Shown here piece by piece: positions 21,818 to 31,613 of a stretch of DNA of 64,000 nucleotides. The stretch is from Hydractinia symbiolongicarpus (lineage: Eukaryota; Cnidaria; Hydrozoa; Anthoathecata; Hydractiniidae), in contig NC_079884.1 in NCBI RefSeq assembly GCF_029227915.1, positions 1,612,001-1,676,000 of the forward strand, written 5' to 3'. A program made the position numbers and the translations under genes. The notes under the pieces were generated by a model. It had not been told where the DNA came from, did not search any database, and was given only the letters and a program-made list of their open reading frames with translations. Within the stretch, counting starts at the first letter, position 1. Each line of letters begins with the position of its first letter.

Positions 21818-24529
21818 CTATCGAGAGTTTTTCTTTCTTTTTGGCAATGGACTATCATCAATAAGGTTAAATTTGCTACTACCTGAGGCACAAACATTTC
21901 CAGCAATTGGTCGTACAGAAAATTGGCTTTTGATGGTGTTATCATTATAGCCTACATCTCTCACTGACGGGTTGTCACGGCGTGATCCAATAGCACGTTG
22001 TCTGCCAAAATAATTTTCTAAATCATCCTGGCAAAATCTTTCTGACAAAATATAACGTACGCCATGTTCAAGTAAGAATTTACAGACTTCTTTAAAGGAA
22101 TGTACAGTTATTTGTAATCCTTCATAAGTCTGCCAAGAGATGAACATATTCGATCTTGCCTGTGCAGTATAAGGATGATCATTGCGTTCTTTAATCGATT
22201 CCTTCCATAATTGGAAATAAGAGAGAAAATCGTCCAGCCAGGTGAAACGGATATCATCGATAGATTCATATGATCTTAAAAATGGTTTTCTCTTCAATTC
22301 ATGGTCAACAGTGTTTTTAACATTAAGGCAGTCAAAAAACTTATCCATCATGATGCAAAATTGTGCAGTGCCAGCTGCTTCAGGTGGACCAAACTCATTA
22401 ATTACATTTCCAACTGTTTCACTTAGTACTTGTGCAGCCAAACGGACTCTCATTTTAGAATAAGGTGTCAAATTTATGTGATCATTTGTCAACTTGTGCA
22501 CTAACTTTAAGCCACTTTCAAGATCTTCATGATATAACTGAGATATGTGACTCCAAAGTACAAAAAACCCACTGTTCCACATGTACCGTGTTGCTCTACC
22601 AGAACCAGAGTTGGACAGACAATTGCGAGCTGTTTTAATGAGATGGGGTACATCAGCAAAAAAATATATAAAACGTTTATCTGTAGCATATAGGTTGATG
22701 GAACGATACACTACATTTTTTTCTGACTCTCCACATAATAACTTGTGCATTCTAAAAAAACGACGGTTTGGAGAAGCACCATCAACTGTAGCAGCAATAA
22801 CTTTTAAATTTATTTGCTCTAAATAAGAAACTGCTTTCCAAAAAATAGGCATGAGCTGAAATGAGGTAATACCGGTGGTAGCAAATGTCGCAAAACTGAA
22901 TGACAATGGGTTTACGATGCTTTTAACAAGAAAAACGAGGACGTGGGATGCTAATTCTTTTACATTTTTGAGTGTTGCAAAGTTTGTATTAATATCACCT
23001 AGGTCCACAAAACCAATTAGTTCACCTGTGTACTTATCCCACACCAAATCTTCCTGTATCTTCATCTCGTCAAATAGTATGGTGACAAATCTCTCAGGTG
23101 CTGAAAATAATGCTGTTTTCTTAGAAAGATCTTCAATAATTTGATAGTTAAATCCTCTGGTTGGACGAATGTAGTTTCGGTAATCTCGCAAAGTACGCAA
23201 ACTGGGAAGGACTAATATTCCAGAACCAGTGTTTTTATCAAATCGCAAGTCGGAATATGCAGAGGAAGATTTAGCAGCTAGATTCAGACAGTATTTGATG
23301 ATCATAGGATGGTATCTGACACTATGTGGACTAGAAGATTGCACATACTTTTGTTGCTCCTCCCAAAATAACTTCATAAAAGGTGGAACAGCCTCTCTGT
23401 CACAACCAGTAAAAATAGATATTAGATCTTTACTTAACGCAGGACTTACATTTTCAGAGTGACTTTCTAAAGCATTTTTTATTTCTGCAATTTCCTTTTC
23501 CAATCTCTTACAATTTAGTCTTTGATTTTGCAGAGTTAATTTTATCCTTTCAGGGGAGGTAAATTTAATCGGTGCCTTCAATTTAGCTGGTTCAAGCATC
23601 TTTTTTTCTTTTCGGGTGTCACTATACATAACCTTTATGTTGTGAGAAACACACTGTAAACATGGATGTTTGTCATTGGTGGATAGCAGCATCCTGCAAT
23701 CATTAGACCGGTAGTATTCATCTTGGTGTAGATGAGATTGAAATGACTGCTGTTGGAAGGAGAGGTAATTAAACTTTTTAGGTATGACATGTTTTTGATA
23801 GTTAAATTCTTTACCAGGATCAAGCATAGTAATACCTCCACATAATATGTAGTTATCGGTTAATTCAAAAATAAAACTTGAAAGTGTAATGTTATAAAAT
23901 GTTCGATTGTATAACGAATAAAAGACATGGTCATCAGGCAACATCCAACCATAAACCCTTACAGAAAATGCTAATGATTGGTCTATAAATACTTCATACT
24001 TTGGTAGGATATGATCTGTGGTAAAACATGTAACCATGACTAAAGTATCCTGCACATCAACATGCCAACTTTTACTTAATGAAAGTTTCACGATGCGTTG
24101 TTTAAAATCAGAAAAACTTTTATAAATTGTGGAAGGAGATGGTGGCGGAGATAAATCTTGAAAAACTAGGAATTCCTCACGCTTTTGTATAGAAGTGGTT
24201 GAACGACTTTCACTACTAATGGTGACAGTTTGAAAACTTTTTTTAGGAAGATTCAGATATGGTATTTCCCCTTCTTTTAGTGACTTACGTGTAGGGTAAA
24301 CATAAAATTGATCAGGCGAGAAATGACGTTCGCAAATATATAACTTGAAGGTATCAATACGCTTTCTCAGCTGCTTATCAATCACACGATCCTTTGTTAT
24401 GATGTTGATCAATTTCTCACCCCATGTCTTGTTGAAATCACTATTTGGCAAAGGAACTTTGAAAATACTTATATCCTTATGTCTTCTGGAAGTGGAACAA
24501 CCAAATATTGCGCAATTTTCCCCAGGCAT
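21818..24529 (-). CDS. P-element transposase with THAP domain
   Basis: An intact 903-residue frame. Residues 1-95 form a THAP zinc finger (C6, C11, C66, H69; CERHF and the closing IPYLNLP), the DNA-binding domain of P transposases. A coiled coil at about 327-357 (ERIKLTLQNQRLNCKRLEKE) matches the usual leucine-zipper position. The RNase H-like catalytic core begins at about 480 with VTILFDEMK (first catalytic Asp at 487). A GTP-binding insertion-like region contains FADVPHLIKTARNCL. The last part has QDDLENYFGRQRAIGSRR, holding the late catalytic Glu. Length and order fit P-superfamily transposases. No stops or shifts are visible. Confidence 0.9.
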   Translation of the reverse strand: MPGENCAIFGCSTSRRHKDISIFKVPLPNSDFNKTWGEKLINIITKDRVIDKQLRKRIDTFKLYICERHFSPDQFYVYPTRKSLKEGEIPYLNLPKKSFQTVTISSESRSTTSIQKREEFLVFQDLSPPPSPSTIYKSFSDFKQRIVKLSLSKSWHVDVQDTLVMVTCFTTDHILPKYEVFIDQSLAFSVRVYGWMLPDDHVFYSLYNRTFYNITLSSFIFELTDNYILCGGITMLDPGKEFNYQKHVIPKKFNYLSFQQQSFQSHLHQDEYYRSNDCRMLLSTNDKHPCLQCVSHNIKVMYSDTRKEKKMLEPAKLKAPIKFTSPERIKLTLQNQRLNCKRLEKEIAEIKNALESHSENVSPALSKDLISIFTGCDREAVPPFMKLFWEEQQKYVQSSSPHSVRYHPMIIKYCLNLAAKSSSAYSDLRFDKNTGSGILVLPSLRTLRDYRNYIRPTRGFNYQIIEDLSKKTALFSAPERFVTILFDEMKIQEDLVWDKYTGELIGFVDLGDINTNFATLKNVKELASHVLVFLVKSIVNPLSFSFATFATTGITSFQLMPIFWKAVSYLEQINLKVIAATVDGASPNRRFFRMHKLLCGESEKNVVYRSINLYATDKRFIYFFADVPHLIKTARNCLSNSGSGRATRYMWNSGFFVLWSHISQLYHEDLESGLKLVHKLTNDHINLTPYSKMRVRLAAQVLSETVGNVINEFGPPEAAGTAQFCIMMDKFFDCLNVKNTVDHELKRKPFLRSYESIDDIRFTWLDDFLSYFQLWKESIKERNDHPYTAQARSNMFISWQTYEGLQITVHSFKEVCKFLLEHGVRYILSERFCQDDLENYFGRQRAIGSRRDNPSVRDVGYNDNTIKSQFSVRPIAGNVCASGSSKFNLIDDSPLPKRKKNSR

Positions 24530-24704
24530 ATTAGAATAAACATCAAACTGTTATGAAATCAAACCAAAACATACAGGCAATTATACGCCATTTTGAACTT
24601 CTGTGCAGGATCGGAGATCTGGGTGCGAGCTTCATTTGCTTGCAAAAACATAAAACAATAGGCCATTGTTTGTCACCAGACTATCTTTTTTTCTTATGAC
24701 TATG

Positions 24705-24863
24705 CTTTTACGGTCAATGTTTTTAGGAAATCCTTGCAAAAAGGGGGATTTTGCTTTTTTGAAAAATCTCTAGAGGGTTGCAACCTCTAACTATAGTAGA
24801 ACCAGCTGTCATTAGACAAGAAATATCATTACAGCTAGCTGTTTTGTCACCTCATCATCACTC
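24705..24863 (+). repeat. LINE subfamily-4 3' end (interrupted by the P element)
   Basis: This is the right part of a 5'-truncated LINE tail that starts at about 19985 and was split by the P element. It contains aaatccttgcaaaaaggggg, ctctagagggttgcaacctc, atcattacagctagctgttt and the terminal tgtcacctcatcatca. The same tail recurs at 25050-25235 and 36523-36625. Confidence 0.75.
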
Positions 24864-25049
24864 AATTGCTACCAGGCACTTCGTGATCCTTACCTCCACT
24901 GCCCCTTTTCTTCCTTTCGTTGTGCACTCTCTGCTTAAACTTTCACCTCTTTTCTGCCACATTCGTTCCCTTGTTGTTTTCCCAACTTAACACATGTTTG
25001 TTTTGTGCACACAGTCAGTTCCATCAACGTAGAAAGTTTAGCTAGTGTT
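24864..25049 (-). pseudogene. Tc1-like transposase, central piece of copy 1
   Basis: On the minus strand this reads KGRGAVEVRITKCLVAIE-like sequence, equivalent to KGRKGAVAVRITKCLLAIQ of the better copy at 35734-36006 but interrupted. It is flanked on both sides by subfamily-4 LINE tails, which were inserted after the segmental duplication. Confidence 0.5.
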
Positions 25050-25235
25050 GTGTTCTGTCGCTGTTGTATTTTTCTGCCTTTTACGGTGAATGTTTTTAGG
25101 AAATCCTTGCAAAAAGGGGGATTTTGCTTTTTTGAAAAATCTCTAGAGGGTTGCAACCTCTAACTATAGTAGAACCAGCTGTCATTAGACAAGAAATATC
25201 ATTACAGCTAGCTGTTTTGTCACCTCATCATCATA
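25050..25235 (+). repeat. LINE subfamily-4 3' end, second insertion
   Basis: A near-identical 186-bp copy of the tail at 19985-20021 plus 24705-24863, starting tgttctgtcgctgttgtatt and ending cctcatcatca. It carries the uninterrupted P-element target site. Confidence 0.8.
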
Positions 25236-25908
25236 CCCATGGGTATATCATTGTGCGCACAATAAAATTTTAAGTTTTTATAGTTAAATTAACTATACTT
25301 TTTTTCCAGGACTGATAAAAACCATATTTGTGTTACATCCGTCTAACAGTACGTTGCTGAAGTAAGAATGAGTAGAGCCACTAGCTGTCACAATGTCCTG
25401 CAATGAAAACGCGCTGACAGTCTTACGTAGTTGTGTCAAGTTGCGTAGTATGGATCTTTCATCCCCGTCACAAACTTTCCTTTGCCTGCCCCTGTTTCAA
25501 TGGCGACTGTTCATATGCCTAAACAATGTCGTTTAGACATATGAACAGGCTGGATACCTTCTTATAATTTCTGCAAGAATATAGTAATGTAAACATTCTT
25601 ACGTTATATGGTGTTTCTTGCAATACGGTTGTTGGTAATTACACTTTTAGATAGTAAATTATATATTTTTCCACATCACTAATTTATCGACATGGAATTC
25701 ATCACCAACAGAATCTAGATGGTCAATTATGTAACGTGCACAATGAAGTTAGACGTGTATTCAATTATTTTCGTTTAACGTTGTTACCACATCTATAAGC
25801 TAGAACTTTCGCTGACAAAAACATGCGCTTTTCATAAACTTTCGATCATCTCCAAACATATGCTTCATGGCAGTGAAAAACCACTCCACGGACTGTCGAA
25901 TGATATCA
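25236..25908 (-). pseudogene. Tc1-like transposase N-terminal part, copy 1 (decayed)
   Basis: It aligns with 36100-36880, where the frame encodes the GRQRKVINGDERSILRNLTQ helix-turn-helix. Here the frame is lost. It includes the inverted repeat tgttcatatgcctaaac...gtttagacatatgaaca (25508-25545). The segment ends where a subfamily-1 LINE 3' UTR was inserted. Confidence 0.55.
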
Positions 25909-26344
25909 AGCAAGGGGGTTTGATCATACTAGGTCTTTTCTTTGAAGAGTGACGACTCCACTTATTACCCCAGTTAAAAAAAATGTAACAGTTCAACAGA
26001 AAGTGGTCAAAGTTTACTTTAGGAAGATAGGGATGTCTAGTTTCTGCTGATGACCGTCCGCGGACCTCTTCCAGGTGATCCAGCTGGACATCTAGGGTAC
26101 TTAGGTTCAGAAATATGGGTCGAAACTTACCTGCCCTTGGTTAAAGTTCTGTTCATCTTTTCAAATATGTTGTGTCCTTTGTATTTTTTTAAATATTTTT
26201 TAATTAATTCCTTGTAAAAAGGGAGAATTGTGCTTTTAGAGGCATTTTCTCTAGAGGAGTACAACCTCTAGCTTATTTCCAAAAACCTAACAGGTTGAGT
26301 TCATCATTGCGGTGGCTAGCCACCTCTTTGTAAATTATTTTCTT
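25909..26344 (+). repeat. Solo subfamily-1 LINE 3' UTR
   Basis: 5'-truncated insertion: one hairpin motif (gaagagtgacgactccactt), the gatagggatgtctagtttct block, the gaggagtacaacctctagct block and the ctctttgtaaattattttct end. It interrupts the minus-strand unknown gene that follows. Confidence 0.8.
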
Positions 26345-26812
26345 TGTGCTCTGCTGGCAAAAGGTGGGAATTGATCTCTCCTTGATCGGGGAATTATCCG
26401 AGATGTGCTTGATTATGGGGTGCTTATAGTTCTTGGCGAGGTCACAGATCCGGGCGTCAATCCTTTGCATACACTTGATATATTCGGCCTGATACGTATT
26501 TTCTGGGTCGATGATAAAGCACACTTACCACTTGGCGGTCTTGTTATATTTTTGGATACCATAGCTGTTTTGCTTGGGAGCCTGGATGCACAGGGATGTG
26601 ATCTTGTCTTCAGACACCTTGTATCCCACATAGATGCGCTTGAACTTGATCGTAGTGCCATGGGCTGAAAAGTCGACCATCGACGAGATCACTACCTTGT
26701 TCACATCGACTTCGGAAGGTTTCATGATTTTCGAGTCTACATTGAATAAAAAGTTCGTAGTTGGTACTTCGATTCCCGAAAAGTTTAGTGTTTTGTTCAT
26801 TTTATCAGACAT
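26345..26812 (-). pseudogene. Unidentified protein, frameshifted and 3'-truncated
   Basis: Starting at ATG 26812, a 95-residue frame (MSDKMNKTLNFSGIEVPTTN ... KITSLCIQAPKQNSYGIQKY) continues after a frameshift near 26525 into VCFIIDPENTYQAEYIKCMQ, RIDARICDLA and NSPIKERSIPTFCQQ. The composition is that of a real globular protein and the join is smooth, so it is one gene with a single shift, cut off by the LINE 3' UTR at 26344. I do not recognise it. It lies immediately downstream of the VPDxFKT repeat gene on the same strand. A viral or Polinton-like origin is possible but unsupported. Confidence 0.5.
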
Positions 26813-26959
26813 GTCTCTTTATTTGTGGAAAAACAAAACCTCAACTAGCATCACATGGACAGCTACCACCGTTATAGTGATGTACTCTTGGTAGCAGTGG
26901 CAGCACAGCAGCTTAGCTTTTATGAAGAACCTCCGTCCACACAAGCATCTGGAGTACTC

Positions 26960-27945
26960 GTTCACACTCATCGCATTGTTCATTCATGGTTTATTTACTC
27001 CACAAGAGCTTAAGGGCTGCCTTTTCATCCTCTTAAAAACACCAGTCTATTGCTCTGTCAGGATGCCAAGCCACTGGTAGCAATTCCTTTTTAATACTAT
27101 ACTTCTCCGCTTTCCGCTGACGATAGGCTTCGAGCAGATCATTGTTACCAATGCACATTTCCCGGGTCATGAACCAATCTGGAACATACTAGAGCATCTC
27201 CGGCACCTCTTGAACCGCTCTGGTACACATTTAGCGCGTTTTGAAATGATCTGGAACATCCTCTTGAACCGCCATAGCGCACATTCCCTCTGTTTTGAAA
27301 TATTCCGGAACATACCAGAGCATCTCTGGCACCTCTTGAACCGCTCTGGTACACATTTAGCGGGTTTTGAAATGATCTGGAACATCCTCTTGAACCGCCA
27401 TAGCGCACATTTCCTCTGTTTTGGAATATTCCGGAACATACCAGAGCATCTCCTGCACCTCTTGAACCGCTCTAGTACACATTTAGCGGGTTTTGAAATG
27501 ATCTGGAACATCCTCTTGAACCGCCATAGCGCACATTCCCTCTGTTTTGAAATATTCCGGAACATACTAGAGCATCTCCGGCACCTCTTGAACCGCTCTA
27601 GTACACATTTAGCGGGTTTTGAAATGATCTGGAACATCCTCTTGAACCGCCATAGCGCACATTCCCTCTGTTTTGAAATATTCCGGAACATACCAGAGCA
27701 TCTCTGGCACCTCTTGAACCGCTCTGGTACACATTTAGCGGGTTTTAAAATGATCCGGAACATCCTCGAGCGTCCATGGGTTCTGCTGAACCGCCATGGC
27801 ACACATTTCCTGCGTCTTGAACCTGTCGGGAATATAATTGAATAGCCAGGGGTTCTTTGAACAACCTTGTTGCACATTTCCTGGGTCTTGAATTGGTCCG
27901 GTACATACCTTACCACCAGGGGATTCTCTTCAATCAATTTTCTCC
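26960..27945 (-). pseudogene. VPDxFKTxxMC tandem-repeat protein with AWHPDRxxDWC C-terminus
   Basis: Read in the right minus-strand frame, this gives repeats of the type VPDHFKT..MCTRAVQE and VPEYFKTEGMCAMAVQED, about 18-24 residues each. They begin with PLVVRYVPDQFKTQEMCNK at about 27925 and end with YVPDWFMTREMCIG. A distinct C-terminal domain follows, KKELLPVAWHPDRAIDWCF, then a stop and EDEKAAL. Such repeat proteins with this ending are abundant in cnidarian genomes and resemble DUF4116-like repeats; the function is unknown. In-frame stops occur in each unit (KTR*MC) and one replaces a residue in the last domain, so this copy is degenerate. Confidence 0.65.
27183..27760. repeat. 126-bp tandem repeat array (about 4.6 units)
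   Basis: Units start at 27183, 27309, 27435, 27561 and 27687, each 126 bp, with few differences (c/t at ggaacata-cagagca, gg/cg at tagcgggttt). Each unit is two related half-units of about 54 and 72 bp that share the sequence cttgaaccgc. The high identity points to recent homogenisation by unequal exchange or slippage inside the repeat-protein gene. The period is a multiple of three, so frames stay open on both strands (211 codons plus, 256 codons minus); only one minus frame matches the protein family. Confidence 0.9.
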
Positions 27946-28199
27946 ATCTTTCTTACCTCCAACTCATCTTTATTATTCCGACTTCGGCAAGGGATCCTTG
28001 AGTAAGGGACTTTCCCCTACTAAATTGTGCAATGTCGGCATTATTCCCGTTAGTCGCTATTGCGCATGCTCGGGAATTATCGGAATCGGAATTGTTTTCG
28101 GCTTATATCGAAATTGGGATTTCGAAAATTTGAGGGAATTTCCCTTGTCGTCCGTCGACTGTGCTAGAACATACATTTTCCTATCTCTCCAGTGAACCC
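27946..28199. other. Possible upstream region of the repeat-protein gene
   Basis: About 250 bp between the start of the repeat frame and LINE copy E. No domain is recognised. It may hold the promoter or 5' exon of the minus-strand repeat gene. Confidence 0.25.
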
Positions 28200-28870
28200 T
28201 TCTTCATTTCTAAATGCATTAAAAACCCATGTTTCTTATGCAAGGGGTGCTGCTTTTAATCCGATCTCTCAGCAAGATGCCTTAGGGATTCTTGAGTATC
28301 TTCTACCAGAGTTGTCCTGCCTTTCCTTTTTTTGGTAGATTATTCAACACTCGTGTGAAAATCTGCACTACTTGCAGCGCTTGCAATAATATTAGCACCT
28401 CTGAGCAAGTGAGTCCATTTCTTTAACTGCCCTTGACTGTACAATCTTCAATAGATAAGTTTTTGGAGAGTGAAGAATTGTCAGGTGTCAACACGTACTT
28501 CTGTCACTACTGCAATAGTTACCAAACTGCAACAGTTAAAAAAGAGGTCCCAGAGTGTAGTTCTATTTTGGTTCTGCAATTAAAGCGCTTTGCCTATAAC
28601 AAAGATCTTGTGTCTAAGGTTTGTTCTCCTGTCACATCTTACCCGCACACCCTTTCTATACCTATCACTTTAGACTTGTGAAGTCTCTTGTCGCAAGCAC
28701 TACAACTTCAGGGCTGTAATTAACCACTCTGGAAGTTTGCAATGGCCATTACGCTACTGTTGCTTATAACCAAGTGCATCGTAAGTGGTTTCATTGCAAC
28801 GACAGAGCAGTGGTCCCTTGCAAACAAAACTTGCTAAATGGCGTAAAATATTTTCCTTGAAGAGCTTAGG
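28200..28870 (+). pseudogene. USP domain of LINE subfamily 2 (copy E)
   Basis: A diverged USP missing the Cys box. It reads QQDALGILEYLLPELS (QQD motif), CTTCSACNN (first CxxC of the zinc finger), LDKFLESEEL-like and YFCHYCNSYQT (second CxxC), LVLQLKRFAYNKDLV, and, after frameshifts near 28690 and 28730, a His box NGHYATVAYNQ with WFHCNDRAVV. The layout is that of subfamily 1, but the sequence differs substantially, which shows an old USP lineage within the LINE family. The 82-codon frame at 28433-28681 is the longest intact piece. Confidence 0.7.
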
Positions 28871-29003
28871 TAAATTGCAGTCACCAGTTTATGTCAGCAA
28901 GTGGGGTTTGACGATTCTTATTTTTATTTATTTTTCCAAAGACCTAACAGGTTGAGTTCATCATTGTGGTGGCTTGCTACCTCTTTGTAAATTATTTTCT
29001 TAT
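28871..29003 (+). repeat. Internally deleted LINE 3' UTR and tail (copy E)
   Basis: After the USP end there is a short gtcagcaagtggggtttgac block, then a jump to ccaaagacctaacaggttga and the tail ctctttgtaaattattttct. Copy B begins directly afterwards. Confidence 0.7.
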
Positions 29004-29347
29004 TGCTACTGTCCGAAAGGATAACGAATGACAATCTGGAAAGACAGATTGACACTGGGAAAGACTAGACCCTTACTTTTTATTTATTTGTTTATTTTGT
29101 TTTGTGTGTGTGTATGTATGTCTGTTGTTTTTCTGTTATTCTTCTGTTACCTGTAACATCACACTCTCTACTGTCAGTCACCACTTATAAGTGAAGTATT
29201 CAGCAATAGACAGATAGTACTGTCACGCAAGGGGTCAATAGGTAGAGTCGTGGGATGGCATGAAAAACATGCCTGCTGAGCCCGCGTAAAAGTTGGCAGC
29301 CCCAACCCAATTGTTATCTGTCGCTCCCACCAAGCTTAGGCCAGCCC

Positions 29348-29659
29348 GTGGGATTTTTATGGTCTACGACAAAGTTACATTTTTTAAACAATGATACCCC
29401 CAACGATATAGACCCTGACCGTATTAGGACTACCCCTCCGGATATCGATTTCGTTATTACTAACTCCTCTGTCCTTCCTGCTACCTGTGATTTTTCGTTA
29501 CTCCCTTCCACTAAGCATTGGACATTAAAACCGTGTAAAGTTGTTTTGCAAGATGTGCTAGCTGTTGATTCCACTGAAAAGTCTCGGCTGCTAACCCGGA
29601 TAACTCCCACAGTGTTCTTTCTCAGCAATCAACAGAACCTGACCCTCTTAGCACTATGA
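29348..29659 (+). CDS. N-terminal frame of LINE copy B
   Basis: A 103-codon frame (MGFLWSTTKL ... QQNLTLLAL) whose stop overlaps the next start as ATGA at 29656-29659. It shows no domain. It could be a separate small ORF1 with stop-start coupling, as known for some LINEs such as SART1, or simply the N-terminus of the main ORF displaced by a frameshift in this decayed copy. I favour the second because the element is otherwise shifted in several places. Confidence 0.4.
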   Translation: MGFLWSTTKLHFLNNDTPNDIDPDRIRTTPPDIDFVITNSSVLPATCDFSLLPSTKHWTLKPCKVVLQDVLAVDSTEKSRLLTRITPTVFFLSNQQNLTLLAL

Positions 29660-31613
29660 AATGGAAACAACCTATTGCTTGGCCGAAGTCAATTGACACA
29701 AAATTGTGGAATTCCCTTGATGATGCAGTTTTCCACAATCTCCTAGGCTCTAACCCATTGTCCAAAAAAATGGAGCTGTTGGAATCAAGAATTTATTACC
29801 ATGCGTCTCACCTGTTTGGTGTAAGGTCACTTCCCCAGCACAACCTATCAGGTTTGAACAGGAGAGCTTTACGCAGCATCAGTCTGGTGAACGAGAAGAA
29901 CAATATACTCCGAACTCTTAAGAGCACATCTGACCCAGTTGAGAAAAGCAACATGCAAAACCTTTTAGATGATATAATGGCCAAGTTAAGGTTACTTCGC
30001 AGAGGTGAGCGGAATAGGAAACGACGTTGGAAAATCTCGGATGCACGCCGGGCTTTCTCTAAGAATCCTTATCAGGCTGGAAAAAATATTTTAGATCCTA
30101 AATGTTCAATAAAACTTGAAGTTGCCCAGGACGAAATGGATTCACACAAACATTCAAGCCTGAATGATCCTTCACGCCATATACCTCTTTTAGATCTCCC
30201 TGGATTGCCTTCACCACCAAATCTAGTCTCAGCTTTCGATTCTTTCAAGCCAAAGTTCAAGGATTCCCAAGCTGTCCTACATTCTCGTAGAAATGCTTCT
30301 TCTCCTGGGCTGAACCAAATTCCTTACACAGTATATAAGAATTGTCCTCATATTGCATCGTTTCTGTTTAACATCTTTCAAGCTTGTCTAAAGAAGTCTT
30401 TTATTCCTGTGCAATGGAGAATTGCATCAGAAGTTTACATACCTAACAACAACACACCTTGTCCATCCAACATAAAGGATTTTCGCCCCATAGCTCTTCT
30501 GAATGTTGAAGGAAAGCTCTTTTTTAGTTTGATTTCCAAGCGGTTAGAATCGCATATTATAAAGAAAAACAATTTCATTAATACTTCCATTCAAAAAGGT
30601 TGTATGGAAAAGTTCCGGTTTGCTGGGAACACATGTCTATTGTTTGGTCCACACTTAAGAAGGGAAGGCACAACATTCTTCACTTTCAGCCATATGGCTT
30701 GATATTGCTAATGCGTACCCTTCAGTTCCGCACAAGCTGATTTTTATGGCTCTCAGACGCTATGGTGTACCAGAATCCTGGATAGGGCTCATACAGCTAT
30801 ACTACGACAGCCTGTGGAGTAAGTCTTTTTCGGCTTCTGCTCCATCCAGTTGGCATCAACATTGTAGGGGAATTTTTATCGGCTGTACACTTTCCATTAT
30901 ACTATTTCTTGCAGCTGTAAACGTTATTATTGAGTATGTGTGTGTTACCCCCCGGCCTTATTGATACTGAAGGTAATAAAAACAAAATCCCAGACCAACC
31001 CCCAATAAAAGCTTTTATGGATGATATGTTCTTAATGTCCACGTTAATTCCAAGTACTCAAAATTTATTAAACAGGTGTACAACAGCTCTTGATTGGGTA
31101 GGCATGTCGTTTAGGCCTTCTAAATCACGCAGCATTGTTATTGATAAGGGAAAAGTCGTTCAAAGTTCACCGTTTACAGTTGGCAGCAAAAAAATTCCAT
31201 CCATTCATTCTAATCCAATTAGGTTTTTAGGCAGAACAATAAACTCATCCTCGTCTGATTCTGCTGCAATACAAGAATTTCTAAATGATGCCGAGGACAA
31301 ACTTATGGCTATAGACAGGTCATTTCATAAAGGGGTCCATAAGGTTTGGTTCTTACACCATCTGTTAATTCCCAGAATCCGCTGGCCATTATTAATTTAT
31401 GAAGTTTCTCTATCTACTATCACAAAACTAGAGCAAAGATTTTCTGTTTTCATTAGGAAATGGTTAAAACTACATCATTCAATTTCCAACATTTCCTTAT
31501 ATTCCTCGACATCGCCTTGTCCTCTTCCCCTGGAAAAGTCTTCATCTGTTCTCAAATCTGCCAAAATCAGTGGGCATCTGTTACTAAGAGATTCTGTCGA
31601 CCCTTGTGTCTAA
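29656..31613 (+). pseudogene. LINE reverse transcriptase region (copy B)
   Basis: An N-terminal basic region (RRGERNRKRRWKISDARRAF) is followed by RT motifs: ASSPGLNQIPYTVYKNC, DFRPIALLNVEGKLFFSLIS (motifs 1-2), IWLDIANAYPSVPHKLIF (motif A, catalytic Asp), the GIFIGCTLSIILFLAAVNV motif B region, KAFMDDMFLM (motif C, FMDD), GMSFRPSKSRSIVI (motif D) and PIRFLGRTI, then the thumb-like LEQRFSVFIRKWLKLH. Frameshifts lie near 30630-30700, 30940 and 31540. The catalytic Asp residues are retained but no single frame spans the domain. It aligns with copy A at 11260-11784. Confidence 0.85.

Larger units (their letters stand above)
20015..24711. mobile_element. P-superfamily (THAP) DNA transposon, apparently complete
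   Basis: A 27-bp perfect terminal inverted repeat (starting CATAGTCATAAG) lies at 20022-20048 and 24678-24704, flanked by a 7-bp direct repeat cttttac (20015-20021 and 24705-24711). The empty target is visible in the near-identical LINE-tail fragment at 25070-25090 (gccttttacggtgaatg). P elements usually make 8-bp duplications, so one flanking base may have changed. It holds two convergent long frames, a C2H2 protein and a 903-residue THAP transposase, both open. With intact ends and an intact transposase frame it is a candidate autonomous, recently inserted element. Confidence 0.9.

Noticed and set aside
26405-26668. Plus-strand 87-codon frame
   Set aside because: Antisense to the smoother minus-strand protein at 26345-26812, whose two frames join into a plausible globular sequence.
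27183-27760. CRISPR-like array of regular repeats
   Set aside because: Units are contiguous 126-bp repeats without unique spacers, in an animal genome, and decode to a known type of protein repeat.
27210-27845. Plus-strand 211-codon gene
   Set aside because: It is the open antisense of the 126-bp repeat; openness follows from the period being a multiple of three. Only one minus frame matches the repeat-protein family.
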